Source of the DNA: Eucalyptus grandis | Taxonomy: Eukaryota > Streptophyta > Magnoliopsida > Myrtales > Myrtaceae | DNA length: 64,000 nucleotides | Assembly: GCF_016545825.1 (NCBI RefSeq) | Contig: NC_052612.1 | Coordinates: 49,893,738-49,957,737 of the forward strand | Direction of reading: 5' to 3' | Part shown: positions 35,062 to 47,769 of the stretch, in pieces | Numbering within the stretch: the first letter of the stretch is position 1 | How the letters are laid out: every line of letters starts with the position of its first letter | The notes under the pieces: model-generated | The model's input: the letters and a program-made list of their open reading frames with translations, nothing else | Database searches by the model: none | What the model was told of the DNA's origin: nothing | Translations under genes and position numbers: made by a program

Positions 35062-35510
35062 TTTAGGATGCATGCATGATTTGTACTAGAGAAGCCTAAC
35101 GTAGAGAATTTGTGTGATGTTGAGTAGTTAATATGTCATAATTAGCTCATAACTCATTAGCTTAAGTTTTTAAGTAAAGATAGATCCAACAAGATATGTT
35201 AAAAGACTTGGATTGAAGCTCTCTCTCGACGATCTCCCCATACGAAAGGTATCGAGATTCTCGCAACGCATTCCAAACAAACGATATTAGAGCCAATAAG
35301 TGAATATCTCAAGAAAGAAATCTCATGATTGACAATTGCTAAATATTTCAAGAAAGAAATCTCTAGATCGACGCTTGTTTGGTGAGAGAAGAGACCATGA
35401 GTAATTTGGTGTTTTAAATAAAAGGGTGTTGGTTGATTGGATATGTTAAGACAGATCTTTTGGATTTGACTCTTCTTAAGTTAAAACGTATTGGGTGGCT
35501 GTGTGCTCCC
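35062..35510 (+). mobile_element. Degenerate TRIM-like element, second copy
   Basis: This is the counterpart of 9657-10110 in the duplicated segment, near identical to it, with the same LTR-like block and PBS-like motif. Confidence 0.45.
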
Positions 35511-35659
35511 AATAAAATAAATTGTAAGTTTAGTAAAAAGAAAAGAAAATAGACCAAGAAAACCCGGGCACTAACAAGAAGATCGAAAAGGAATTCGCGC
35601 AAGAAAGGACATATGCTTTTTCACAGACGAAATTAGGGCAGGGGGTGTTTCCAAAACAG

Positions 35660-36265
35660 GGATCGAAGATATTTCGGATGAAAACTAGTGAATCGCGCGA
35701 GCCGAAAACTGATGGGCCCTTCGACGGCGACCTTTTGTCCCTTCCACCTTCTTTCCTTCGCTCCGATAAAAACGGAAAGTCCCCGCGCCTTCTTTACTCC
35801 GTCAAAACCCCCGCAAAGGAATTTGCAGCGCCACCACACTCCCAAGCCCACAACCCAAGAGCCCAAACCCAATCCACTTGCCACGTCGCGTCCCCACCTG
35901 CACACGTGTCGCACGCTGAATCGCACTCAACTTGGCACCACCCTCCCTCGCTCCCTCGCTCCACAGCTGGGCTTCACACTTCAAGTCCCTCTCACTCAGA
36001 CTCGGCGTCTTCCCCGTAGGGAGAAACTCTTATTGAGTACGAGTCTGTTTCCTCTTTTGAATCCCGTGTCCCCGCTACATATATTATGTATATATACCCC
36101 AACACCCCTCACTCCCAATTCCACTCAACACCCTTATCACTCAGTAAACACTCCTCACTTCTCCAGCCAGCTTCTGTCTCTTATAAACACTAGCCCCACC
36201 ACATTCATCATCCACTTCACTCCCACCCAACAGCTATCGCACTATCCCACTGCAGACGTCCTCCC
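35660..36265 (+). promoter_or_regulatory. CBF-3 promoter and 5' leader
   Basis: This is a near copy of the CBF-1 promoter: G-box CACGTG at 35903-35908, TATA run at about 36088-36096 and the shared leader block before the ATG. It differs from CBF-1 by a few single-base deletions in homopolymers. Confidence 0.55.
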
Positions 36266-36928
36266 ATGAACCCTTTCTCTTCTCATTCCCATCCCGACTC
36301 CTGCTGCTTCGACTTTGCCGAGCCGCCATCTGACGGAAGGAGTGCCACGGCACTTGGGAACTTCTCCGACAAGGAGGTACTCCTCGCTTCCCACCACCCG
36401 AAGAAGCGCGCTGGAAGGAAGAAGTTCCGGAGACCCGCCACCCTGTGTACCGGGGGGGTGCGGCTGCGTGACTCTGGCAAGTGGGTCTGCGAGGTCCGCG
36501 AGCCCAGAAAGAAGTCGAGGATCTGGCTCGGCACCTTCCCTACTGTGGAGATGGCAGCGAGGGCGCACGACGTGGCGGCGCTCGCGCTGAGGGGCCGGTC
36601 TGCCTGCCTCAACTTCGCAGACTCCGCATGGCGGCTGCCCGTGCCGGCGTCAGCGGACACCAAGGAAATACAGAAGGCAGCGGCCAGGGCTGCGGAGGCA
36701 TTCCAGCCGGTGGAATCCGAGGACGTGATGTCGGGGGACGAGAAGAAGTTGCGTTCGGAAGAGGGAGTGTTGTACGACGAGGAGGACATCTTCGGGACGC
36801 CGGGCTTGCTCGCCGATATGGCGGAGGGGATGCTCTTGTCTCCACCAAAATGGGGCGGAGATATATATGGTGGAGAGGACGAGGGAAATTTGGACGCATA
36901 CACGTCATTATGGAGCTATTCCATCTGA
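36266..36928 (+). CDS. CBF: CBF/DREB1 (CBF-3), with compensating frameshifts in AP2
   Basis: This is the counterpart of CBF-1 and is open for 220 codons, but residues 56-64 are read in a shifted frame. One G is missing after 36430 (TTCCGGAGACC against TTCCGGGAGACC) and one G is gained in the run at 36452-36458. The shift replaces ETRHPVYRG, removing the end of the first CBF signature and the YRG start of the AP2 domain. The rest matches CBF-1, including V74, E79, DSAWR and LWSYSI. If real, DNA binding would probably be lost. Two opposite errors in G runs fit consensus error just as well. Either way the locus is a copy of CBF-1. Confidence 0.8.
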   Translation: MNPFSSHSHPDSCCFDFAEPPSDGRSATALGNFSDKEVLLASHHPKKRAGRKKFRRPATLCTGGVRLRDSGKWVCEVREPRKKSRIWLGTFPTVEMAARAHDVAALALRGRSACLNFADSAWRLPVPASADTKEIQKAAARAAEAFQPVESEDVMSGDEKKLRSEEGVLYDEEDIFGTPGLLADMAEGMLLSPPKWGGDIYGGEDEGNLDAYTSLWSYSI

Positions 36929-39323
36929 CCATTTCTCAATATCACTTGTAGTTTTTGCTGTTAGGGACGACTTTAACGCCGTATTTAGAAGTTTCTTAAT
37001 AGAGTGCAAATGAAAGGTAAATGGTACGAAAACAGATATTTTCATAAGCCATTCTTTTTTCTTTTTTCTTTTTTATTTTTGGTAAAGAATTCATAAGCCA
37101 TTCTTTTGGTGTGCCATTCGACAAAAAGCATATCGATGAAGCACAGCTCTTCTGATGTTGGGCCGCCGATAAGAGAGGATAGGAAAGTGAAACAAAGCAC
37201 AAAAGTAGGCCACGTTCACGGTAACATCGGCCGTTTGCATATAATCAATAAAGAAATCATGAATTTAAGAGAAGTGGTTTTCAAACATACCCAATTGATC
37301 TTCGAATGTATCATGAACATGGAAAAAGTGTGCCAATGTAATTTGTACGGGATCTTTAGGTTCATGTCCTTTTTGCTCTCGGCTAAATTCTAGAGGAGGA
37401 GCCTAGCAAATGTGTCCGGGCCCAATAAGAGGGTTAATAGAACGATCTCGTTTCATCGATGCTTCGCAAATGAGCTCATAAATAAAAAGAAAAGTGACGG
37501 AACCCATAGACATAAACAAGACGCAATTCCATATGAATGTATTAATATTGAATTGGTTTCATTATTTGCGGGAAAGAACTCATGTTCTTGTTTTGAGGAC
37601 TGCACCGACAATGACCACATGTTTCCTTCAGCACATGAACTCTTTCCGAGTCACTCAAGAATAATCAAAAGGTGGCAGGGCAAGCAACCACGCAGCACGA
37701 AGCAGGATTGGTTATAATGTCTTGCCTACCAGACTTGACCCATCGTCAAACTGACCATGAGACTATCTATGCAGGAGACCAACCTTGGCCTAGGCAAGAA
37801 AAATATGGTAATGGCAAGCTTAGATGCCGTGGGTCTAAGTTCAATATGAATTACAACATAGAACCCGTGGTAGTGGCAGACTTCATCAGTCTAATGAGGT
37901 GTGATTGAGAAAAAAATATGGTATTTCAATAATCTGTGAGTTGGTTATCACATATGAGTGTACTTTGGATCCCACACAAGCACAATTATTTATAATTTTA
38001 AACTTTCAATGTGATTCGTGACAAAGAGAGAAGAAGGAAGTTATAGAGAACGTTATTTACCATAATCGAATTAGCTGCTGCCTATAGTTAATAAAGATAC
38101 TACCCTAGTCATAATGATCTTCAAATGTAATCACGTATCATGTACCATTGTATAAGGAAAAAAGTATGCCTATGTAATTCATATGGGTTGTTTAGGGTTA
38201 GGTCCTCTTTGCTCTGGCCTAATTATGAAGGAGGAGTCTAGCAAATGTGTACTGGCACATTAAGAGGGTTAATAGAACCACGCATTCAGTGCAAAATTGA
38301 TCTCGATGCCAATTTAAGGACAAATCTAGACCAAATCCTAATTTAAATCGGATATCATTTTTAGCTAGATAAATTCTATCCTAGCATGCAATCTATTTGT
38401 AAAAGATTCTAAATCTTTATTCTGATTGATTTAAAAAGATTATCTAGGATCAATTTAAACATACAATCCTATCTAATATGCAATGCTATCTATTAAAATT
38501 TACTTTTATCAAGATTTTGACCTAATTTGAATATTTGCTTTCAAATTTGGACTCGACGGATTTTGGCTTGGGATCGATGATGCTTCACGGTGGTGCTCAA
38601 CGGTGTGGCTGGCTCACAAGGGGCAATACCCAGTCGCTCACGACGGTGGCTTGGCAGAGAGGTGGAGCAAAGACGCTGGACTTGAAGATGTAGGCATCGG
38701 GACCTAAGTAACCAAGCTCGATGGAAGCAGCCAAAGCTCGTCAAAGTGACTAGGTATTGCAATACAAATAGATGAGTAAAGACTTGTGCGAAAGGAAGTC
38801 GAGGGGACCCAAGAGTTCTCAGCCAATTTCACTTGGTTTTGTCTTCTTGTGAATATGAAAGCTGACAGAGAAGCAAAAAGGTGATGGACTACTCTTATCT
38901 CTTTCTCCTTTGAACTTCTCTACCATTTGTAACTATTTTGACCCCGCTTGACTCCTCGTGCGCGAATCGGACAAGCTGCGGTGCAACGGAGAGAGCTAGA
39001 CAGCCAGCCTGAGGAGCGTTGGGACGAGCTGGACGGTCGCTGATTTGGAATCTCGGATGGCATTCGTGATCTTGCGAAAGGCCGTTGGCTTGTGGATTGA
39101 TCAGTTGGAGGCTAGGCAGATAGGAGCACATGCTACGGAATCCCAGAGAAAATTGCACGTAGAAAACGACGAGCAGCTGCTTGTGGATGTCAAGGCTCCG
39201 GAAAGAATGATGAAAAACTTTTTTAACCTTTCCTGAACGAGAAAATTATGGCTATGACACGTGTCCAAAATGGGGCTCAAATGTCGGGGAAAATTTTTCT
39301 CTCCCTTGGACAATCTCTCTCCC

Positions 39324-39358
<35 letters not shown>

Positions 39359-40480
39359 TTTGCCGCCCCTCTCTTTTTCCACCAAGCCCTCGTCAATTTA
39401 CAAACCACTGCATTCAACCGACGAACTTCGTGATAGTGGAGGCAACCTTTCAAGGCGGAGGCGGAGGCTATGCAGTGGTTTGTCGGACAAGGGCATGGTC
39501 ATGACTCGGAGGGAGGGAGAGAGGACACAATCGGGAGGGGCAGTGATTTGGCAATGGTGAAGCCAAAGGGCAGCGCGGTGGCTCGTCGGGTGGATGAGGG
39601 CTCAGTGGTTCATCAGAAGAGAGAGAGGGGGGGTAGAGTCGAGAGAGAGAGAGAGAGGAGAGATGAGAGAGAAGAGTGCCCGCTCAATTCAAAATAGTCT
39701 GATATTTACACCCCATTTTAAACAAGTATTGCAATCTCAGGACCCTTTCTATTTGTTGCACCGGCACTTTTTATACGGCCCATATTTTCTCTTCTTGGAC
39801 ACTCTTTCTTTTCTCACTATGGTGCATGTGTCGTGTATTCAATATGTGTGGCTTTCGTATTTTTCAATTGGGAAGCCGCATGCTTCCTATTAGGCTCCAA
39901 CGTTTTCCAAAATACCTAACTTCCAAATTTTGATATTCAACTTAGGCATTTCTTCTAATTAAATATTTATAAAATAATATGAATAATTTTCCAAGTATTT
40001 TATTTAATAATTTGATAATCAATTATTCCAACTTTCTCTACGATACAAATTTTGGGCAACGGATATTTTATGGGTTTGGCCAAATTTACATGCTCAAATG
40101 GGCTTATTCCAACATATTAATTAAGTTTAAACCTTCCATATAAATCCATTTGCTGCTAATCCAATGCAAATGCAACTACCAAATAAAAGATCATAAAACT
40201 ATATGCATTTTAACTAATATATTTCTATAGGTATTGGGGTGGATCCCAAATTTTCAATAAAATAAACAATTAATTGGGTCGCCAAAATTTATATGTGAAC
40301 AACCGTCCTCTTCGAAAATGAGCTCGTTGAAATTGCATTAAAAAAAATGATGTCTAAATTTTGACTAAGTACATGGATGATACTTTTGTTGGGAATATGA
40401 GTCCCATTTTTTTCTTTTGTATGTAATGTGAGGCTACTGCCAATGTATGACACGAAAGGACATGATTTTTCCACGAATGA
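36929..40480. other. Spacer between CBF-3 and CBF-4
   Basis: This is a near-identical copy of 11523-15080, including the CT microsatellite (39326-39355). No gene is supported. Confidence 0.6.
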
Positions 40481-40499
40481 AATGAGTCTAATCATTCGA

Positions 40500-41036
40500 T
40501 AGCATCTCGCGGTGTCCAATATTCCGTGGTGGCAGGGTGTTTCCCAAAATCTTAGAATGATGGGCCCTTCAATGGCCGACCTCTGACCCTTTGACCTCGA
40601 CAGCTCTCCCTTCCTCTCCCCCACGTCTTCCCTTCTTTCCCTTCGCTCCGATGAAAATAGAAAGTCCCCGCGCCTTCTTCACACCGTCGTCAAAACCTCA
40701 AAAAGGAATTTGCAGCCCCCACCACCCTCCCTAACCCCACCCCAAATCCAATCCACTTGCCACGTCACGGCCCCACATGCACACGTGTCGCACGGTGAAT
40801 TGCTAGCCACTTGGCACGACCCTCACTCGCTCCACAGCTGGGTTCACACTTCAAGTCCCAGTCACTCCTGAGAACGTGTCTGTTTCCTCCCTAATCCCGT
40901 GTCCCCACTTCATATATATATAACACAACACCCCCATATCAATAAACACTTACTTCGCCTCACCAGTCACCACACTCATTATCCGCTCCATTCCAACTCA
41001 ACAGCTATCGCAGTATCCCTGTGCAGACGTCCTCCC
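40500..41036 (+). promoter_or_regulatory. CBF-4 promoter and 5' leader
   Basis: This is a near copy of the CBF-2 promoter, with the G-box CACGTG at 40782-40787, a TATA run at about 40912-40922 and the shared leader block before the ATG. Confidence 0.5.
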
Positions 41037-41711
41037 ATGAACTCTTCCTCTTATATCTCCCACCCCAACTCCTTTAGCTTCGACTTCGCTGAGCCGCCTC
41101 TCGTTGCTGCTCTCCCACGACCGGAGCGCAGCGCCCGGGAACTTCTCTAGGGAGGAGGTGCGCCTCGCGTCCGACCACCCAAATAAGCCCGCCGGCAGGA
41201 AGAAGTTCCGGGAGACACGCCGCCCCGTGTACCGTGGGGTGCGGCTGCGCGACTCGGGGAAAGTGGGTCTGCGAGGTCCGCAAGCCCAGAAAGAAGTCGA
41301 GGATCTGGCTCGGCACCTTCCCCACCGCAGACATGGCGGCGAGGGCGCACGACGTGGCGGCGCTCGCGCTGAGGGGCCAGTCAGCCTGCCTCAACTTCGC
41401 AGACTCCACGTGGCGGCTGCCCGTGCTGGCGTCACCCAACACCAAGGACATACAGAAGGCAGCAGCCAAGGCCGCGGAGGCATTCCAGCTGGTGGAATCC
41501 GAGGATGTGATGTCGGGGAACGAGAAGAAGTTGCATTCGGAAGAGGGAGTGTTGTACGACGAGGGAGGACATCTTCGGGATGCCGGGGTTGCTCGCCAAT
41601 ATGGCGGAGGGGATGCTCTTGTCTCCACCAGAATGCGGCGGAGATATATATGCCGGAGAGGACGATGGGAACTTGGATGCATACGCGCCATTATGGAGCT
41701 ATTCCATCTGA
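41037..41711 (+). pseudogene. CBF: CBF/DREB1 (CBF-4), frameshifted copy of CBF-2
   Basis: This is the counterpart of CBF-2 and exactly the same overall length (675 bp), but broken by three indels that sum to zero. Two bases are missing near 41100 (CCTCTCGTTG against CCTCTCTCGTTG), one G is gained near 41257-41260 and one G near 41562-41566. Read from the ATG, the protein leaves frame at about residue 22 and stops by 41150. The AP2 domain survives as coding-like sequence in two other frames, and the C-terminus returns to the original frame. CBF-2's VRKP and DSTWR variants are present. It is either a young pseudogene or an intact gene with consensus errors. Confidence 0.8.
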
Positions 41712-44161
41712 ACATTTCTCAATTTCACTTTAAGTGTTTTGTCGTTAGGGACGACTTCGATGCCCTACTTAATAAGTGTTTTAATGCGGACAAAAGTTGA
41801 AGGGTATGAGCGCAGATATTTTCGGAAGCCATTTTTGTGGTGTGCCATTAGATAAAAAGCTGTGTTAACTGTAACATCGGGCGTTTGCATATAGTTAATA
41901 AAAAAAACTACCGAGTCATCATGAATTTGAGAGAAGTGGCTTTCAGACTTATCCAATTTATCTTCGAATGTATCATGTCTATGGCAAAGGTGCGCCAACG
42001 AAATTCGTATGGATTCTTTAAGTTCAAGCCCTTTTTGCTCGCGGCTAAATTCTAGAGGAGCCCAGCAAATGTGTCCAGACCGTTAAGAAGGTTACTAAAC
42101 GATCACGTTCGGTCGATGCTTCGCAAATAGCTCATGGATAAATGAAAATGACAGAATGCATAGACATAGACAAGACGCAGTCCTATATGAATGTATTAAT
42201 CTTGAAGACATGATAATGATCCATATTGAAATTGATTTTTTTTTTCGTGCTCAAGAGAACTCACATTGTCTTCGGCCGCTCCATGTTCTAAGGACTGCAC
42301 CGAACAAGACCTTGGGTTTCCTTCGGCCCATGAACTTTCTTCAAGTCACTCTGGAATGATTAAAAGATGGCAAGGCAAGCGACCATACAGACTAACGTGC
42401 AGGCATGAAGCAGGATTGGTAATGACAAGACACATGCTAGAAAAGATAATTGACAATAATAGCAGCTAGAGATACTCTCTTGAAATGGCAAGGAGAAGCA
42501 TCATCAACAGAGAGGGACATCGGGTTGGTTCTTTGGGCAGGAAAGGAAATGTATAAACCAAAGAACACGAAATGATCAATACATCTCATTCTGAGTTCTC
42601 GATATGATTAGGTTTGCTCTCTAGTTTTGAATATATTTCAAACTTGATTCACTCGGATTGTTAGTCATCCTAATCTCATCGGCTGTCAGGGCCAACCACA
42701 ACCCAAAGAGATACCTGCTTTGATCACGCAAACCTTAGAAATGATAGTTGCCGGCTTCTTCTTCTAGGAATAGGGGCATCTTCCCTACTCATGACTCTAT
42801 CTATTAAACATACGAGGCAAAAGAAACAAAAAAAAAATACAATGACTGATTGCTATAAGCTGGCAATGAGTCTTCTTGGGGTTATTGGTGTTCACCTAAA
42901 GCAGCAACGGTTATCACAATGAATAATAAGTCAAGGATCCAACATTTTAACACAAGCCGGGATCTGTAAATTCTAAAAATGTTGAATCATTCATTTGATA
43001 ATCATCCACAATTCACCTGATGTTTCTACAACAAAGGTCGTCTCTAGCTGAACTTAAGGGAGATCGGTTTCTTTACTTTCACATAACTTCACAGTCTCAA
43101 AATACTTTTCATACGAAACTTTTCTGACCAACTTGACACTCAAGGCTTGACCAACTAAGAAGTTTTCTTAGCAAAAGTTATGACTACGTAAGGATACTGC
43201 TGATCTTATAGGAATCGATCAAAGAGGGAAAAAAGGCAGATGCTCCCCTGTGGAAAATAAGCATTTTACGTACAGCAAAGCATATATACCATCGGATAAG
43301 AGGAAATCCAACGAAACAATTGGGTAGAGCAATCCACATAACCGACACAATCTGCTTTCTGACTAGTGCATGCATCTTTCGACAAAATCTACTTCACCTT
43401 CTTTAGAGAGTTGTTGTCCTCAACTCAGCATCATCTCTATGAAGCTCCTTCAGAGGTAAGAAAAAGTAGAATTGTGGGGCGTGCCATAGAGCATGCGCAT
43501 CCACAAAACCCATATAAGGAGGAAAGTCATATATCTCCAATAGCATGGCCAAACCTCCACCCACCCCTACTACTCACAACTTTCGACGTGAAGGATGTCG
43601 AGTAACACCTGCCCAAATTGTCCATATAAGATGTTGAGCAATACGTGTGACCAGATAGACCGTTAAAATATGCTTCGAAAGTTAAAGCTTATGAACTAAA
43701 ACCTGATTTAAGATAAATTGTATATTTGAACCTTCAAACGGTATGCCATAGAAATCCTATTTCCTATTCGGCAAGAGTCCAATTTGGATAGGTGAGTTGT
43801 TTGCCGGAAAAAAAAAAATTTTAAAGAAAGAAAGAAAGAAAAATGTTAATCCTACTTGGACTTGGATTGACCGAATTTGAATTTCTGAACATGGATTTCC
43901 AATTCCTTGTTGACTTCAGTTATCCGATGTAGTTTCCTTTCTATGGCTATTTATATATTTATTATGGAGTCTTCACGCGCAGCGCTATTGTTGATGAAGA
44001 GTAGAGAGTAGTTTCGTGCCGTGCATATCAAGAGAAATGAAGAAGCACCATTATTCAAGCGAGTGCTTGGCATTTGTTTTGTTCGTGCAATTACACTAAT
44101 AAGTTTTTAGTGTTGAGTCGATTAAATTCTTATTGGTAAGAATTTGTATATAATTGATTTG
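41712..44161. other. Spacer downstream of CBF-4
   Basis: This is a near-identical copy of 16311-18766. No gene is supported. Confidence 0.5.
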
Positions 44162-44180
44162 AGAGATTGAGAGATTATTT

Positions 44181-44384
44181 TTATTATTATTTTTTTTTTT
44201 TGTTACCCGGGAACCGCCGTGCGACCGGGCAAAACACAATGACGTAAACCTGCAGCGGTGCTAGTGCATGACCCACCACCACAACACCGAACTTAAGACC
44301 ACTAGCGACCACGCTGGATTCAAACTCCTCCCATTTCGTGGGAGGGAGGGAGCTTGAGCCAACGCAGCCAATACATAGGCTGGT
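44181..44384 (-). mobile_element. SINE, second copy
   Basis: This is the same insertion as 18786-18985, with the same 19-bp target duplications at 44162-44180 and 44385-44403. It was present before the segments duplicated or separated. It has a local difference near 44219-44250. Confidence 0.78.
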
Positions 44385-44536
44385 AGAGATTGAGAGATTA
44401 TTTAATAACGACAGAGGGACTAAACACCGCTTGAGTTTAGGAATAATTGGGGCTTGCAAAACACCGAGAGTGCTTGAGTGACTCGAGTATATTTGTAATC
44501 TCCATTGTATTACTTAATCTATAGTAGAATTCGTTG

Positions 44537-44698
44537 TGTTGGGAGTGCGTAGAAGAAGTTTGATACATTTCACTTGGAATGTTTGCCAAGAAGGAGCTCA
44601 AGTCCAAGCCTGTTAATATATCAAATTGAATCCACATTCACTCAAAAACTTAAGCTAGTGAGTTATGAGTCAATTAAAATATATTAACTGCTTAACAC
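44537..44698 (-). mobile_element. TRIM LTR fragment, second copy
   Basis: This corresponds to 19140-19304, preceded by the same CGTTG target duplication at 44532-44536 and cut by the same large LTR element. Confidence 0.7.
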
Positions 44699-45801
44699 AC
44701 ACGACACCTAAATTTTGGCAATTTAGTTTATTTATTTATTGCATAGGAAATTAAGGGTTAATTTTATTAATTGCATAACATATAGATTTAGGTTGTATTT
44801 ATTTTGTTATTTGAGTTTTGCATTTTAATGGACCGGTGGCGGATGAGTTCGAATTAGATGGATCGCCCACAGCGGCGCTGGGTTGGCGGCGCGTTTTAAA
44901 TAATTAAAATTATCTCGTGGGAATATAATATTTAAAATTTTCCGAGATATGAATCTTTTTAGATAGGGCAGATGGTTAAAAAATATTGCGATTTGGCCTT
45001 GAAAGATTTGGATTTAGAAAAAAATCTCATCTTAATCTTGAATCCTTATCGGTATGGGATGAATTTTATGAAAAAATATTGCGATATTGTAATTTATCTT
45101 TGCGAGATTTGATTTCGAGAAAATATTTATCATAATCTTAAATTTTTATCAATAGTGATCGGTTGGAAAAAATATATCGCGGATGTAGATTTGAAGGGAA
45201 ATCAAAGGCTTATCTCTTACCCCCTATAAAAGCAACCGTGTACGAGGACATGAGGAGGAGCTTCTTTGGAAAAATTCAGAAATAAGTGAAGAGAAAGGTC
45301 AAGAGAGGTTTTGGCTTTTTGAGAAAAAGAAAAGAAAAAGGAAAAGTCAGAACGTGAGAGAGAGAGAAAGAGAGGGAGAAAGGTGAAAAGGGCAAAAGGT
45401 GATTTGACCCCTACTATTCATCATCTTCCTCAAGTCCGCTGCCCCTCCTCTGCAACTTCCATCCGCAGGGCTTCCACAGCCGTGCGTCCGCACCGCCACT
45501 GGTTCGCTCGCCTCGCCGACGCCACGCCGCTGCGCCGTCCCCGCTCGCCCGTGCCGGCATCCGAGCCCCGACGTCCGTCAGCTGCACGCCGCTCCGTCTG
45601 CAACCTCTCGCTGACCTTCACCGCGAGCCCCGGTGCCTGAAGCTCGAGCCCCGACGCCCTGCAGCGCCTCCACCGGCCGTGCCTGCATCGCTCAGCCGCA
45701 TTAATCACCGCCGGACCCCCTCGGCCTCCGTCCCCGCACTTGCTCGGAACCTGATCTGCCGCTCCGGTCCACCAAAGCTCTGCAGACCGGGCTCGAGCCA
45801 A
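44699..45801 (+). mobile_element. Truncated LTR of the LARD-like element, runs into gap
   Basis: This corresponds to 19305-20421, at the same site in the TRIM. The first bases are altered (TGTTGACACC reads ACACGACACC). The TATA box is at 45225-45232. Assembly breaks in the GC-rich block. Confidence 0.8.
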
Positions 45802-45901
45802 NNNNNNNNNNNNNNNNNNNNNNNNNNNNNNNNNNNNNNNNNNNNNNNNNNNNNNNNNNNNNNNNNNNNNNNNNNNNNNNNNNNNNNNNNNNNNNNNNNN
45901 N
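45802..45901. other. Assembly gap (100 N)
   Basis: Exactly 100 N, a conventional filler for a gap of unknown size. The sequence after it does not continue the LTR. Confidence 0.99.
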
Positions 45902-47120
45902 CTCTTGGAAAAATATTTCCAAGGAGTGCCGTAATCATGTAAATGCGCTTGTCAAACAACCAAATTACCAATGTGTCGAGCTTTCGATAGAATTAATTTT
46001 AATGTTATCATGTACGTTGTCGGCACTCGAGCTTTGTCAACAATTCAAGCTTATGTGGTTGTAAAAGAATCAAAAAAAGAAGAAGAAAATAGCGAGAAAA
46101 AACACAAAAGAAAAGAAGGGCGAAAAAAGAATAGATAAATAAATAAATAATGAACTAATTATATAAATCGGCTCCAGCCCATTTCATCCACCAAGTAGGC
46201 GTTTCCTTCTTCTTTTCCCTGCCCTCTCCGAAGACTGGAGGTGCGCACGGAAGCCGATGGGGAATCGCAAGATACGCCGAGCGGAGAGCAGCGAGGGGAA
46301 CGAGTTTAGCGCGAGAGAATTCTCATGAAGGTGTTCGGGAATAGCTAAGCATGACATTAGAAGGTGGTTTATCTCATCCAATCACGTGTATCAATTAAAA
46401 ATAATCCCATCCTACGAGGACTAGGAATGGTACCTTAGGCCAGGCTCCACACCAAGGACATTTAGGAGGGATAGGGCAATGGGACCCTAGTGGTGGCTGA
46501 ATGGCGGCTGGTAGATGGCAAGAAGATAGACATTCTAAACGACCTAATTTTTTTGCTGGAAAGTGACTTAATTTTTTGGTGCAAAATTATCTGTTGAAGA
46601 ATAATACAAATTTAGAAAAATTTAATTTTCAGATTTCAACATCACAAATAAAATTTCACTATAAATATATCCCCATAAATCTACTTTGAGTTTTTGATGG
46701 CTCTTTCAAGAATAAGAAAAAAGTAAAAGGAAATGATCGTGAGATATTGGATGAATATTCTTCAATGAATTCCATCTTTTGAGCAAGTCTTCCTTTGGAG
46801 GGGCTTCTTGGACTCGACGGAAATCCAAGAGTGGAACCAAAATCTCATCCTCAAATAGGTGGATCCTGGTCTGTTGATCATGATCTCCGTCTCAACTTGG
46901 CGATTGATAAAGCTCTTGTCAAACAATCACCTTGACATCCCGAAACGAAGGATGCGAGTGACGGCATTGGAATCTAAAGGCGGCAATGAAGTGGGAGAGA
47001 ACATAACAAGGCAAGAATCAACGGAATGTATTTGAACGAATCAAAATTTGACTTGTAAGTTGAATCAAATATGAAATGACCCCGATGGGGGAAGACTTGG
47101 TGAAAATGGAAGATGAACAT
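45902..47120. repeat. Diverged tandem unit, left copy
   Basis: Three blocks match the right copy in the same order: 45930-46180 with 47795-48130, 46450-46530 with 48535-48610, and 46860-47120 with 49290-49600. By eye the match is about 70 percent with indels. Possible decayed coding sequence lies on the minus strand but no family was recognised. Confidence 0.5.
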
Positions 47121-47769
47121 AGAGAAAACGATGTTGGTTTGGAAGATAGAATGTGCTGCATTCCTTTGAGCAAAGGTGTTCGAGGAATTGTGCTAGAGAG
47201 AAACAGAGCGAGATGATTCAAAACATTAGGGTGGAGGAAGGAAGATCGTGCCATAAGAAATTTTCACAAACGGTTGGTTCCTCATGACATTCGACGATGA
47301 TAATGTCTGTTGATCGATAGTCGTACTTACCACTCGGGTCATTTTCATCTCCGATTTGACTCTAGAATTAATTTTATACATTCGATTTCGTCCATTGATA
47401 CTGTTTCATTTTGTTTTTCTCCACCCTCTTGTTGTCTTCCGAATTTCCAGTGGGTCAGTGGGTCCAAATGCTTGCAAAAGTGTTAATGCTCGATATTCTA
47501 TGGCAAGCAAGACAACTTCTAGAACCAATTGGGCAGGGGATCCTAAATCCCATTTATTAAGACATTCATGTCCTGCATAGAGATTTTCACCATAAACAGC
47601 TTCCAATTCCATTTGAGGGATTCCAAAGAGAATCCCATCCCTGAAATACTCTGATAAACAAAGGAAGTAAAATGAGCAAGCAACGCAGGTAAGTTACAAA
47701 GTTTATAATCATCAAAAACCTTCTTGCATGTCATCAAAAATTGGCTAGTGTATTCATTATGATTTTTGA
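47121..47769. other. Stretch with no recognised feature
   Basis: Short open frames occur on both strands (for example plus 47356-47580), none recognised. The DNA lies between the two diverged tandem units. Confidence 0.4.

Larger units (their letters stand above)
34747..45801. repeat. Second copy of 9344-20421 (large near-identical duplication)
   Basis: The segment carries the same genes and transposons in the same order as 9344-20421, with only sparse substitutions and many one-base homopolymer indels. It stops exactly at the N gap, inside the GC-rich part of the LTR. It may be a recent tandem duplication or an uncollapsed second haplotype. Confidence 0.9.
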
